The position numbers and the translations under genes were made by a program. The notes under the pieces are model-generated. The model saw only the letters and a program-made list of their open reading frames with translations, did no database searches and was not told where the DNA came from. This document shows, in pieces, positions 49,814 to 62,128 of a DNA stretch of 64,000 bases. The stretch is from NCBI RefSeq assembly GCF_009389715.1, contig NC_052406.1:1674001-1738000 (forward strand), written 5' to 3'. Numbering within the stretch: the stretch's first letter is position 1; every line of letters starts with the position of its first letter. The DNA comes from Phoenix dactylifera. Its lineage: Eukaryota; Streptophyta; Magnoliopsida; Arecales; Arecaceae.

Positions 49814-51652
49814 CTATGCTGTAGATGCCGGTTTGCTATCTTGGAGAGAGATCACAGTTTCGAACGCACCCACCAAAGCCTTCACCTTGCTCTTCCTGGT
49901 CTCTACGAGCTTACTTGCAGTTTCTTCAATCACGTTATTGAACAAACTTTGTGTCTCTTTCTTCCCCTGTGTATCTTGATGCCTCAGGACCACACCTAGA
50001 GCATCTGCATTGGGATCCTTCAAGACATCTATCCCATTCCTCCGCCTAAAACTTTTCCTCCCTGCTAGATGATTGCCATTTGGCTTCTCCCCCACCACTC
50101 TTACTCTCCTGAATATGAGCCTTCTTGGTCCATTGCTCTCAGCCAGAGGTTCAATTACTCTACCTCTCCTAAACTTCAACTTGGAAGGTTGATTACCATC
50201 TTCTGGGTGAACAGTTGCAGTCCTTCGTGGTCTCCTTCTGTCTTCACCCTTTGAAAGTTCATTGCTGCTTTTGCTTTCAGTTCCCACATCATCAAATAGT
50301 GATTCACTTGAGTTACTAAATCCAGACACACTTTCAGGTTCCTCTGCCTCTTCTTCATCATGTGACATTGATTCTAATGTCTGGAGGCCATCAGATATTT
50401 GTTGTGCGGAATCCAAATCAACATTCTCTTCTTTGGGCTCAATAACATACAATATTTTCTCCTCATTCCTGTCAATATCATGTTCTGATTTTTCAAACTT
50501 TTCTCCACTATCATGTGCAGTTTTTTCAACATTTTCTTGGCGCTTCACAGGAGGAGCGAGCTTCGCATTCCTATATTTCCTTGCTTTCAAGTTTGAGACA
50601 CAATCAGCAGCAGACTTGGTAGGCAAAGAAGCTGTTGATGGCTTCAATACTTTCCTTTCTCCAACTTTTGTCATTCCAAGACTCATAGTCATCTTGTCCT
50701 CCCGATTCCTTCGACTCACCAGACATGCTGGATGAGTTAATGTAGATGCAGATTTTACCTCTGGAGTCTTCTTTTCCTTCAAAGAGATTTCAGGTTTAGC
50801 AGAGATGCCGATACTCTTGGGAGGCACCGACACCTTTTGCTTAATGATCATGGGTATAGCAGATGTCATGGGTTTCTTCACAGATATCTTCCTGAGCATT
50901 TTGGGCTTAACAGATGCTACTCCTTTCTTGGAAAGCAACACAGTGTTTTCCTTCATGGTACTACCAGGTTTCCCACATGCATCAACTTCATTGCCACAGT
51001 TCAGATCCTTTTGCTCCAAATCTTTGGGCTTGTTGAGGAATGTTTTTAACTGAAGCGGAGTCTTCTGTTTGATTGCCTGTCTCTCCTTTCTGCCAACTGT
51101 ACTTAGGCTTTTTAACTTGATATGTTCATTTTCTGGTGATGGGGAAAGAATTGCCTGCTTGCTAGATGCACCATTATTCTGGCCAGGCGACAAAGTCTGC
51201 AACTTCTTGTTGACAGGATTGTCCAACAATCCAGGTCCCTTGGCTGTTGACAAAGCCTTCTGCTTGATGGCTTTTGGTTTATCAGGAAATCCAATTCTCT
51301 GCATAGATGAGGACTTCAGCTTACTTACAGGTTTCTTCCTTCTTTCTCCAAAATCCAAACCTTTTGCCTCATTTTGCTCTTCAACTATGACAAGATTATT
51401 TCTTGATCTGTGAAGAAAGGCTTGCTTTTCCTTTCCTTCAAAATCATGTTTCCTTCCATACTTACAAAAATCATGGCATGACTTTATAGAAGTTTGGAGA
51501 TAGCGAGGAAGAGTCTTTTCATCACTGTTTGAAAAAGAAGGCGAACCTATGGGGGATGTTTTTCCTGTCGAAGTTCTCCTCACCCCTCCTATAGGCTTAA
51601 TAACCTCTAGGGTTGCTAAGATAGTACCCCTCTCAGTTGCCTCTTCATCCAT
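49814..51652 (-). CDS. Plant calmodulin-binding-domain protein
   Basis: A single coding exon gives 612 aa from ATG 51652 to TGA 49814. The splice acceptor sits at 51701-51702, so the open frame above 51700 is intron. The first in-exon ATG (MDEEATERGTILATLEV) was chosen. Seen: TSTGKTSPIGSPS near the N-terminus, SCHDFCKYGRKHDFE, a family mark, a long lysine- and serine-rich disordered middle with repeated KPK/KQK phrases, an acidic patch at about 410-470, and the C-terminal calmodulin-binding domain with LKFRRGRVIE, LIFRRVRVV and KSKVKALVGAFETVISLQDS. Such proteins bind calmodulin through that end, often in a Ca2+-dependent way (family knowledge); the downstream role is unknown. No lesion was seen. 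Confidence 0.88.
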   Translation of the reverse strand: MDEEATERGTILATLEVIKPIGGVRRTSTGKTSPIGSPSFSNSDEKTLPRYLQTSIKSCHDFCKYGRKHDFEGKEKQAFLHRSRNNLVIVEEQNEAKGLDFGERRKKPVSKLKSSSMQRIGFPDKPKAIKQKALSTAKGPGLLDNPVNKKLQTLSPGQNNGASSKQAILSPSPENEHIKLKSLSTVGRKERQAIKQKTPLQLKTFLNKPKDLEQKDLNCGNEVDACGKPGSTMKENTVLLSKKGVASVKPKMLRKISVKKPMTSAIPMIIKQKVSVPPKSIGISAKPEISLKEKKTPEVKSASTLTHPACLVSRRNREDKMTMSLGMTKVGERKVLKPSTASLPTKSAADCVSNLKARKYRNAKLAPPVKRQENVEKTAHDSGEKFEKSEHDIDRNEEKILYVIEPKEENVDLDSAQQISDGLQTLESMSHDEEEAEEPESVSGFSNSSESLFDDVGTESKSSNELSKGEDRRRPRRTATVHPEDGNQPSKLKFRRGRVIEPLAESNGPRRLIFRRVRVVGEKPNGNHLAGRKSFRRRNGIDVLKDPNADALGVVLRHQDTQGKKETQSLFNNVIEETASKLVETRKSKVKALVGAFETVISLQDSKPASTA

Positions 51653-52362
51653 TTGGAGAAGGTTAGGATCTTGATTTTTGGCAGTTAAGATTGCATGCCA
51701 CTGCAAAAAGATTCACAATTCCGTTAGCAAACATGTTGGGAAGAAAATGAATGGAAGAGAACAATCTAAGGAAAAGGCATAGTTTTCAATAAATTATGTG
51801 ATATTTCTAGCAATAAAGTGACTATATTTAATCAGCAAATATGATTTACAGGATATAGCGGGATACTGAAAAAAGCTTCAAAACATTCTTTCGTCTGCTA
51901 GGTTCAAACAATTAACATCCCGTATATATTGTGAATAACCAATGTCATTTCATTAAACTGAAATGAGCAGTTCGAATAAAATACAAATCATTCAACAAGC
52001 TTTAGTTTTCAATGCTGGACCAACTAAGAATGCCTTAGGACTGTTCTAACTGATGCTCCAATCCAACATAACTCACAAAGCAGGTTCATTAGAAACAAAT
52101 AACCCAGTTGAGTATACAAGGATGCTGTTGAAATCACAGGTGCAAACTGGATGAATATCAATACACTAAAGTAAGGCCTTTTCAGTGAATATATAGCAGA
52201 CTATCATTAGGCATGTGTCCATTTTAACCTGATCTATCACATAAGAAAAAGTTCCATAGCAATCAACCTCCCCTCCAACACAAAAGGGAGGATGAAGAAC
52301 ATCTACCCACACACAAAAAAAAGGGCAGAAAAATGAAGGCTGAAAGAGTTTCTTAGTGGTAC

Positions 52363-52426
52363 CGTGTGTGTTATTCTGAAAGTGAGTTGAGGATGAGTGC
52401 TGTGAATCCTCTAATTGCTTCTCAAC
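52363..52426 (-). other. Likely non-coding leader exon of the calmodulin-binding gene
   Basis: On the minus strand, acceptor TGTTTCAG at 52427-52428 and donor ACACACG/GTACCA at 52362 bound a 64-bp exon without ATG, between the first leader exon (above 54309) and the coding exon. Confidence 0.4.
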
Positions 52427-54055
52427 CTGAAACACAAATAATAAACAGAAAGAGATTCACAATCTCATCAGAACTTCTTCAGAAATCTAGTAAGCCATAA
52501 AAACATTTCTCGTTCTTTTTTATCAATCAGATGTTCATGCTGACACCAAGACAACCATCATTAATGAGCAATTATAGAAAGTAAATTTTCTGTTTATGTT
52601 GTTAAAATTAAACAAACTAAGAAAGGATAGCATGCAATTGTTTATTGAAAGATTAGACAATATTTTGCAAAATCATAGAAACACACAAGATGATAACAGA
52701 CAAAGAATTATTGGTGTACAAAGGCCCACTTCAACCCCCAATATGACAAGAAGAAAACGAAAACAAAAAAGCAGAGCCCACCCATAATGTGAAGAAAGCA
52801 TGGGTTAAAACATAAAGGCAATGAACTTCCGCAAACTTGCACCACCAATCAAGAGAAAAACAACCTTAAATCTTCATCTAACAATGGAAAACGAAAATAG
52901 AAGACAATCTTTCTATATAACATCGATAACATAAACCTGATCTTATTTTAGGCAAGAAAATTTGTCACACTAAGGACACAAAGGACACAAAGGGGAGGGG
53001 CAACATCATTTAAATTGAAAGGCAAACAGCAGCATTTTTCTCCTATCCAACATATTCCTTGTATGATACAACTGAAACAATTGTTGTTAATAAAATAAAC
53101 ATTTGAAATTGCATAGTTCTGCAATCCATTTCAGTAAGTGAAAGAAAGAATGAAATATATTAAACTAAAATGAGAAAATTTCAAAATGTTTAGAATACTA
53201 AAATTCCCAAAACCAGCATATTGTGCATTTACAGCATTAAGATGATCACTCAGAAAAACTAAAATAAATGAACTGAGGTCATCTTTATCCAATATACAGA
53301 TCAGAGAAGGAAAGAGGGAAGCTGAAAATAAAGAAATATACAAGAATCTTACTATCCTTTACAAATCAGGAAGACAAGAAAACATGAAAGGTAAGAAAAT
53401 ATCACCATCTTTCTATAGATAATATGAGGAGATAATGCAATCTATTAAATCACAACAGCTTCAAGAACATAAATCCACTAAATCGAGAAATTAAGGGACC
53501 TCAAAACTAAAGAAACGTCACCATCATTCTACAAAGACATTATGGAGAGAATATAATATATAAAAAGACATCAAGTTTCAAGATCATGTGTCATAATCAT
53601 TCACTATTCCCTGCCACTATGGAAAGAAATGAAACCCATTTAAAAAGCCTTGGAATAAAAAATATGCAATCTCTTCAACTAAATGGATTAACAAGTTTCA
53701 ATGAGAAAACAGAACATGTTAAAACAGCAACAGCTTTCTACTGTACAAGAATCAAATCAATGACCTTATCTTGATCCAAAAGAAACCCATCAAGATCCAA
53801 TCAGATCTCTTCACCACCAATAAGAAATCCAAAAACTCATTTAAGAGTAAAAACAGATTTCATCAATCATCCAAAAGCTTTAGTAAAGATCACCAGAAAG
53901 AAGCCAAGAACACGGAAAATCCCCATCTTAATTTCACCAAATTAGAAGATATATTCGTATACTCTTTCAACTTACAAAAAGCTCAAGAAACAGGAATCAT
54001 GATTGTATCTTTCAACAGTTCACCAGCACTCAAAGAAATACAAAAAAGCAAACAC

Positions 54056-54058
<3 letters not shown>

Positions 54059-54112
<54 letters not shown>
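54059..54112. repeat. (TA)n microsatellite, about 26 units
   Basis: A pure TA run in the leader intron of the calmodulin-binding gene. Confidence 0.9.
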
Positions 54113-54115
<3 letters not shown>

Positions 54116-54308
54116 CCAACCTTTTATCTATAAAACAAATAAAGACATAAAAAAAGAAGGTTACGGATCACGACAAGCATCAAATCCATCAAGACCGCAC
54201 CTTTAGGCAATTCTCAGCACCAGAAAGAGAAAAAAAGAGCAAAAAAAAAAAAAACAAAAGAGATCTTTCGAGCTCAGAAAAAGTCGAAAGCACGCATCAA
54301 GATCGTAC

Positions 54309-54680
54309 CTTTCGGCGATCCCAACACCAGAAACCTAAGAGGGAGGAACCCAACTGAGGACTCCCTCCCCTCCTTCCTCCTCGGAAAGAGAAAGACCGAG
54401 GCTGGTCTCCTCCCTCTCAGGGATCGTGCAAGCAACCTCGGCGTTGCTTTAAGAGTAAAGATTGTGAGTTTGTTGGGGAGAAGGAAACTGAAGCTAGCGG
54501 AAAGGAGCGGAGAGAAGGCGTCGCCACAAACCTGATTAAACGGTCGGAAATGGCTGTTGGAATTTGAGAGACTTCGATGCCCAACACCTTCTAAAGTCTC
54601 TCCTCGCTGAACAGTCCAACTTCTTGCTCTTTCTCTCTCTAGATTCTCTCCCCTCACTCTCTCTCTCTCTATGTTTGCTA
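54309..54680 (-). promoter_or_regulatory. First leader exon and promoter side of the calmodulin-binding gene
   Basis: Minus-strand donor CGAAAG/GTACGATC at 54309/54308. The region above has GC-richer, GA-rich leader composition (GAGAGAG near 54620-54675). The 153-codon open frame here (54274-54735) is leader sequence, with no family match. Confidence 0.5.
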
Positions 54681-54904
54681 ATAAAAGGAAAAAAATAGGA
54701 AAAGTTAAATTTAGGGTCTTATTAGTTGAAACCATGGCTTGCCCACCAAGGGGTGGTGGGGAACGTGAGGCTGGGGATTATTTAGGTTCGTTTTGGTGTC
54801 TTTGATAAGTGGGGTTAAATTATTGTTCATTGTTTGCTTAGCAAGTTGGGTTAGGATTTAAGAAGGGTTTCGGCTTTTAATTAGCTTAGTAACTTTAATT
54901 TCAT

Positions 54905-55320
54905 GAAAAAAATTTTGCATGAATATTTTTCTAAAAATTTAAAGTTATATAAATACTTTTTTAAAATTTATATTTATTTCTGCATCCTCATCAAACATTA
55001 TTTTTCCGTAAATATCTTTAATATAATGATTCTTCTAACATCGTTCCATATTTATTTTAATTAAAAATAAAATAAAATTTTAAAATTATTTTTTAATCTT
55101 CTATTGCGACCGTCTTATAAATATTTCTTTTTACACATCTACCTATTAAGAATATTTTAGTCATTTTAATTTGAAACCATTAAGTTTTTAGCGGCGTTAG
55201 ATAGTGTGGGTATTTATGCAAAAATAAGGATAAAAAAGATAAAATAGCAAAATATCAATTTTAAGAAGGTATTAATGCAATATTCAATATTTAGGAGGAT
55301 ATTTATGAAAAAAACTTTTT
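54905..55320. mobile_element. AT-rich MITE-like element, copy A
   Basis: About 415 bp. Its left end (GAAAAAAATTTTGCATGAATA, TTTTTCTAAA) is inverted at the right end (TTTAGGAGGATATTTATGAA, AAAAACTTTTT). It aligns along its length, in the same orientation, with 61684-62128: both read ATATTTATTTTAATTAAAA, GCATTAGAT or GCGTTAGAT, and ATTTAGGAGGATA. Confidence 0.7.
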
Positions 55321-58300
55321 CATCAAAACACCTTTGAAAGGATTGTGATGTTGATAGATGGGTGCCTGCCATAATTAAACATCTTGTATAGGTGGACTTG
55401 GGTAATGAGATTGGTGTGCCCAAAAATGCTATTCCTAGGTGTGATCCCAAATCAAATGTTGATGTGGCAATGCAAGCAATTGGCTATGGCTTATATGCAA
55501 GGTCTGCATTAGCCTTGAGCATAAATGATCTTTTCTAGGTTGGCATTAGCCAAAAAAAAAAAAACTACTATTAAAAATTTTAAATTAATTTTCTGATTTC
55601 TCTGGATTTCTTTTTTAATATTCATAGGTAAAAAAAAAAAAGCTCTATGAGACATATTATGCTAGCGAAGAAGGTTCAAGGGCGGCGCGAGTCAAATTCA
55701 ACAAGTAGCCAATCCAATGAGGACTCCGGGCTTGTGGGTTGTGCATAGAATTTAGGGAGTTTGATTCTATCATGGTAGACTTGAAATCTCTTAGATATGG
55801 AAAGATTTGGCTAAAAATATAGTGTTGCATGCAACTTGAACAAATCCAATCTCGTGGAAACTTGACTGGACCAATCATATTAAATCGAATAGATCTCGGT
55901 TAAATTTGTCGAGGGCTGCTGGCTTAGGCCCAAGCAAAAGCAATTTGTGCACTGGCTGAATTGAAAATAATTTGCACCAAATTCTCCTGAATTTTTAAGT
56001 TTTTATAAGTTCGAACTTTCTAGAAAACAAAACCAACAATAGCATAAAAATAATGCCAAAAGATGGGCGGTGTCATTGGTTTATTAATGATGTGTGTGCA
56101 ATGTAGAAATAATGGATTGTCTCCGAAATCCATGGATTAGGAGTAAATGATGAATAATCCATAATTTTGTCAAAAATGATGGATAAACCTATTTAAAAAT
56201 AATATTAAGAATTTAAGGAAATATAACCAAAGATAATGAATAACTCTCAATTTGTTTGACTTGCTACCAAGTGCGGCAAACATGGAGAACTCATTAGGTT
56301 CGCATTCATCATCCATGTTGCTACAATACAAATTCATTAAATCAGACAACTAATTCTTCACATCTTAACTACACTTAATTCAATTTAATACATCTCTCTT
56401 GGCTTAATCCATACTCTTAACTTTAAGGAGAGAGGTAAAATAAATATATAGGATATGATTTATCAAGTAAATAAAAAAATAAAACTTTAATCGATCAGAG
56501 ATTTGAGCTCTTTTATGCTTCCATGCATATACAGAATATTTCCAAAGTCAATATTTACATTTGCAGATGAAGGACACCTTTCGAGGGAGTTTTCAATTGT
56601 TTTGGGCGTACTTAAAATACAATTAATCTGCATATTATAACTTGATTTAGAGTTAATTTCCAAAAAAATATTTTCACTAAAATAAATATTTAGAATACTT
56701 TCCAATCCCTGTTCCACTATGAATTCCTGAATCTTCAACTGCTTAACCCAAGTTCCTGGATTCCCTACAGAAGGTGGGAATCGGATTGAGGATTGGTATC
56801 TAGCGTACACTAGATTCCAGTGGCTGCAAATATGCAGGAGAAGGTAGAAGTTTGCAGGTTTCTAATGGTGCACTGGTCATAACTCATAATGAAGGGAAAG
56901 AGAGTTGGTATTTTTGTTTTTTAGCTTCTGGGGAGTATAGTTATGCGGTTGGCCATGAGCCTTGGAGAAACCTGCTCAAGGGTGTTAGAGTCAGGTAAGT
57001 TGGACCTCTTTGAACACAGCATGATTCATGCAATACAAACAGACTAAATTCATACTTTTAATGCCCGAACTTTGATGGGTAGATATCATAAAAAAGTTGG
57101 TCAATTTTTTCATTGACCAACTTAACCACGTTCTTTTGCTTTGCTTCTCTATATGGGTAAAAGTTATTTCCCATAGATAGCATTTATCCATAAAATAGCT
57201 GAAATGCCTTACCCTCCTAGAAAGTGGATAAGTTATTTTTTTCATCAGTTGGAAAAATAACTCCTTTTATTTTATTTCTAAAATACCTCTAACTCTATAA
57301 TATAATATAATATAATAAAGTATAATATATATTATCTATAACAATAGTTATATAATAAAGAGTAATATTGATAATATAGATAGATATAAGCAACTCATCC
57401 ATAAAAGTAGTAAAACTAAATAACATAAATAATAAATTCTGGAATTATTTTCTAATGCATAAAAAATATGAGTAAATTATTTTTTTGCCTGAATGTTGTC
57501 TGAGAAATGCTTATCTAAAAAAATACAAATTCTCATGTAAATTTTTATTCTCATGTAAGTTTTTTATCCTGCAAGGAACGCATCGATGAAACTGATTTTG
57601 TTTTCTTGCTTTCACGCGCATCGTGTATCTCTGGACAGCAAACTTTTTTTTGTTGAGTTTGAAATCCTACGGTAGCCATTTTCTAGTAAAAAATAAAATA
57701 AAAATCAGGTCTACCTCCAGTTTCCTCTCAGAAGCCGGGATTATAACTGGGTAATGTCCTTAAATAAGCTAGGAGAAAGACAGATTGAAATCGGAGCAAG
57801 GGCCGATCAAATCCAAATTATTGCATTCTTTTGATTTATTCTTTGTCCAGATCTTTCATTTTGTCAGATCCAACTAAAGGAAATCATGACAAGATCAACT
57901 CCTCAGAAATCCAAGTCTTGCAGTGTACTGAAACATTCAGAAAATAATAAAAAAAAAATAGAACCGAGTGTGGCTCACAAAACTCCAGCAACTCCAAGAA
58001 GACTTGAGAGTTTCAATTCTGCAGCAGTTTCAATCTCTGTAAAATGACTGATCAACTCACCAAATAGAGTTAATACAGCGCTAACCAAATGAACTCTGTA
58101 AATTGTTTGAAGGATTTACTCTCACTTCAGCAGATGCTTTTGGTAAACTTCTACTGGATGCCTTCATTGGTCGGCATTTAAGTAATGTCAACTAGCATTC
58201 ATTTTTCCCCTTAGGAAGAGGATCGTAGGAGTCCATCCATCTTAATCACTAAGATACCAAAAGACAGCAAAAACCTAGGAGGAGGTAAATCAGAGCACAG

Positions 58301-59087
58301 TTGGTAAATACTTAAATCTACTCCATCATTTCTATATAATTAGAGTTATCCCACAGAATAGAAAAGTTTTAACCCCTCTGGTTACTACCTTGCCATCATC
58401 CACTCTTTAAATACCAAAAAAAAAAACAGTAAGATGGCAATTTTCTCAAATGTCAAAAGAAAACTAATACCTAGCCCTTCTAGGGCACAAAGGATATCCC
58501 TCCAAAACTCAGCCTCTCTACCAAACACAGCATAAAAAAACAGGCACCGCTACCATAGATTAGCAAATTTCAGATGTCTTAAGTTTCCTAATAAACTTAT
58601 CATACCTAACCGATCCAAAAGAGAGATAAGGAGCACCTCAAGGTGAAAGATTAAACACTAACAAAATCCATACAAGGAGGAACTAGATATATCATATACC
58701 ACCAATACAATCTAAAATCACAAGCCATGACTTCAAAAAGGGTTGCTATGCACAAGAATATTAAACATACAAATGATGTAAGAGTTTCATCCATCAACAT
58801 GACCACATTTAACTCCTCAAGGTGGAACATTGATGTCTTGGTCAACCATGATGCTAATGCCTTGAATGACATGCATTACTCACCGATCTCCAACTGATCC
58901 ATATGCAATGCAATGTTGAGTGACTAGTCATCCAAAATAACGTACGTTGAGCACCAGACCATGCGCCAGATAACCATTTTGTACATCACTGCAGACGAGA
59001 CTGGATGACAATGCATATAGTTCATGCCCTTCACTGGCTAATAACACTGTGAAGCTCTAGCTTTGGATTGGACGGAAGGGAAAAACT
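55321..59087. other. Intergenic DNA, no gene recognised
   Basis: Mostly AT-rich. A TATAA-rich simple stretch lies at 57297-57345. Open frames on the minus strand (55657-55878, 56487-56810, 56991-57245, 58651-58872) match no known family. The last part should hold the 3' UTR of the RING gene. Confidence 0.4.
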
Positions 59088-59882
59088 CTAAGCAAAGATC
59101 TCTCTGACAAGCCAATCCAAGCTAGGGTATGCAAAGTACAGTATCAAAAATGATGGCACTGCAAACAGGAGTGTGACAAGTACGTAGAGGGCCAAGACAG
59201 CAGCACTAGCAGGGATGGCATATAGGACTATGAGAAGGAAGATGATTACTAGGGGGAACTTGGCAGTAATTTGAACAAAGAAAGCCAGTGATTTACGTAG
59301 CGAAGCATGGATCCTCTCTGAATTGAAGAAATTACTGACGAGGCTTGCATGATTTTGATCAGAGCGGGATTGTTCTGCATGAGTATTTGGAGTTCTTCGT
59401 GCACTGTGATGGCGGTAAGCATTACTTCTGAGGACCACGCTGCTATTCGAAGGCCAGGCTGGATGGTGCTCCCCATAGATTGAGGACTGAGACTTCACCC
59501 TGTTACCATTCATGCTCTCAACCATCCAGAGTAGGAAGTAGTTTTTGCGGGGAAATGTAAGATTACCCTTGTAAACCAGCCGGAGTGACAAAAGATTGCA
59601 CCATGGGCAGGAGATGAAGAGAGGTAACTGGATCGGTATAGTTGGAGATTTAACAACAGCCCACTGAAGTCCCAAGATGCAATTCTTGCACAAAGTGTGG
59701 CCACACCATAAAACATAAGGCACGTTCTCAACAATGTTAAATGATTCCCAGCATATTGGACATTCCAGGCCTTCTTCTCTACTGGTGCATGAAGAAACCT
59801 CGTCATCTGAGCAATCAGGATTAGATGTGCTTGATTTTTTGCAGGTGTTCTCTGGACCTAAGCCTCCAGCAAAGCTCCACAT
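59088..59882 (-). CDS. RING-finger membrane protein, probable E3 ubiquitin ligase
   Basis: One uninterrupted frame of 264 aa. A C3HC4-type RING is seen: C41 and C44 (CPIC), C60-x-H62 and C65/C68 (CGHTLCKNC), C92 and C95 (CPWC). Next comes RLVYKGNLTFPRKNYFLLWM, then a Ser/Asn/His-rich linker. The C-terminal 60 residues or so hold two hydrophobic segments (FPLVIIFLLIVLYAIPASAA and VLALYVLVTLLFAVPSFLIL) ending YPSLDWLVREIFA. RING proteins of this kind pass ubiquitin from an E2 to a target; membrane placement is inferred from the helices. The ATG at 59882 is the first in frame; the leader has its own intron (60023-61305). Confidence 0.9.
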   Translation of the reverse strand: MWSFAGGLGPENTCKKSSTSNPDCSDDEVSSCTSREEGLECPICWESFNIVENVPYVLWCGHTLCKNCILGLQWAVVKSPTIPIQLPLFISCPWCNLLSLRLVYKGNLTFPRKNYFLLWMVESMNGNRVKSQSSIYGEHHPAWPSNSSVVLRSNAYRHHSARRTPNTHAEQSRSDQNHASLVSNFFNSERIHASLRKSLAFFVQITAKFPLVIIFLLIVLYAIPASAAVLALYVLVTLLFAVPSFLILYFAYPSLDWLVREIFA

Positions 59883-61018
59883 TGTGATGGCGGATGGAAT
59901 GGCAAACTAAAGAATAGACATCTATGCTGATGGTAGTGTAGACAACAAAGCAACAGATGGATATGATGTCTACATCCAATCCTCAAGCTCGATACAAGTG
60001 CTCAAAGTCCCTTATAAGAGACCTGAAATCCAAAAGAATGTGAAAAGGATGTAAGTGATTATACTATACTGAGATCTCACAGAAAAACCTGCCACCTAAC
60101 AAGATTAAGTTACATATAAAAGAACTGTTATTTGCACAAACAAAAGACAAGGATTTACATTGACAAATATAAACACCATATGTAGCATACAAGCAAGAAT
60201 ACATCTGAAATGATTATAGATAGCACATATAAACACCATATGTAGCATATCCGTATCATAGATCAAACCTATCCGATGTAATATAACAGACGATATGAAC
60301 TTCATGTCAAATGAATTGAGAATAAAAGGAAAATGAAGTTCAAGATGATCGCAGGCAAATCAGCAGAAAAGGAACAAAAATGCAGGGCAAGGTATAACAT
60401 TGAAAGCAATTTATCCAAAAAATGCTGGATGACAGTCATCAGCAAAACATCTAATAGAAAGGTCACAAACTTACCATCAGCTTAAACTTTTAGGTTGAGT
60501 TACAAAACACATATACATACCGTGATCCATCAATCAATCTATCTCTTCTTACCATAGTACCAATTTGAAACTATGCTCACTATTCATCAATTTTTTTTTT
60601 AACAGATTACAACCACAATTTTCCAGCAATATGTCATATTTCCTAGTCAGAGATCATATAATATCCACCAATTACACGAATATAGCTCTCCTTCATCTAA
60701 ATGACCAGCCCTCCCCTTAAATATTTTAAGGTAAAGCTAACCTTTCGCTAAAGTTTTAGTAAATATAGGTAGGATGCCAAATCTGGAAACATTATTCGAA
60801 GGCGTATAGCATAAGTCACAAAAAGACTTTAAAAAATTCACATCACATGCCATACAAGATTAATACAAAATCCAACAGTTCAAAAAAAAAAAAAAAAATC
60901 TAATTAAGCCCGCGCAGATCATCATACATCCAAGAAAATGCAGAATAAAGCCATAAAAATCCCAAGAAAGATCGAGGATAACGCATTTAAAGATGATTTT
61001 AAATATAAAAAAAAATCT

Positions 61019-61042
61019 CCCCCCCCCCCCCCCCCCCCCCCC
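61019..61042. repeat. Homopolymer of 24 C
   Basis: An unbroken run of 24 C followed by nine A, inside the leader intron of the RING gene (poly-G on the transcribed strand). Confidence 0.9.
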
Positions 61043-61305
61043 AAAAAAAAAGAAGCAAATCTAGAAACTGAGACCCCACATCAAATTACACAATGAAGAA
61101 CATTTAATTCAGAGAGCAAACGATATTTCCACAAGAAGCGCCACAAAAACAATAAATCAAGCACCTTAAAATCGAAAACAGAGAAACGGATCCCTCTCTC
61201 TAGTAAACCCCCAAAAAAAAACCGATATTTCATCAAAAAAATTGCTTCTTTTCCCACGCCAAGAAAGAATATGCCTACAAGGTTTAAATCAGACAGCGAT
61301 CTTAC

Positions 61306-61440
61306 CAATTAATGATCGCGAGCAAAGGGATTTTGCGATCAAGAGGAGGGGACGAAGGATCGAGGAGAGACGAAGCAGCCGAAACCCTCTATTTCTCTCT
61401 CCTTCCCTCTCTCTCTCCCTCATCACGCACGCGGACACCA
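61306..61440 (-). promoter_or_regulatory. Leader exon and promoter side of the RING gene
   Basis: Minus-strand donor AATTG/GTAAGATC at 61306/61305 pairs with acceptor GATTTCAG at 60023-60024, leaving a leader exon from 60022 to the ATG. GA-rich leader sequence lies at 61385-61425. The promoter would be above this, in the GC-richer 61440-61680. Confidence 0.6.
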
Positions 61441-61683
61441 TGAAACGAATCGAGATTCTTCTCTCTTATAGGGTCCAAGACTGGATGGGACTTGATCTTC
61501 CAATTAACGACGTTTTAGATTTGACGGTGAAGAGGAGGGGGCCGAGTGGGATAAGAAACACCGGCGGTCGTTTGGCCTGTTCCATCCCGTTTGCCACGTG
61601 GTTGGGTTCACGGTGTGGTGCGGTCTGGCTTCCGCTCACCGCCAGCGAGTGTCGGCCGCTGCGTTTGCGACTGGAATAAAAAA

Positions 61684-62128
61684 AAGTTTTTTTTCGTGAA
61701 TACTCTCCCCTAAAAATTTAAATTTATGTAAATATTTTTTTAAAATTTGTATTCATTCCTATACCCTGATAAAATACTATTTTTATACAAATACTTCTAA
61801 TATAGCAGTTCTTCTAACATTATTAATAAGAATCATATTTATTTTAATTAAAATAAAATAAAAATTTGAAATTATCTTTTTATTTTCCATCATGATTGCT
61901 TTATAAATATATTTTTTACGCATCTATCCATTAAAAATATTTTGGTTATTTTGATTGAAAATTGTTAATTTTTTTACGGCATTAGATGGTATGGTTACAT
62001 AGGTAAAAATAAGAATAAAAAAAGTAGAATAGTAAAATAAGTGTTCTACGAGAGTATATATTCAAATATCAATTTAGGAGGATACTTATATAAAATTCGA
62101 TATTTAGAAAGATATTTATAAAAAAACC
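61684..62128. mobile_element. AT-rich MITE-like element, copy B
   Basis: About 445 bp, same family and orientation as 54905-55320. The left end AAAAGTTTTTTTTCGTGAA, TACTC is the inverse of the right end AGATATTTATAAAAAAACC. A possible 9-bp target duplication, (G/T)AATAAAAA, flanks it; because the flanks are A-rich this is weak. Confidence 0.65.

Noticed and set aside
54274-54735. Minus-strand 153-codon frame
   Set aside because: It covers the leader exon of the calmodulin-binding gene and crosses a good splice donor; no family match.
56487-56810. Minus-strand 107-codon frame
   Set aside because: No domain, no partner exon, and ordinary AT-rich composition.
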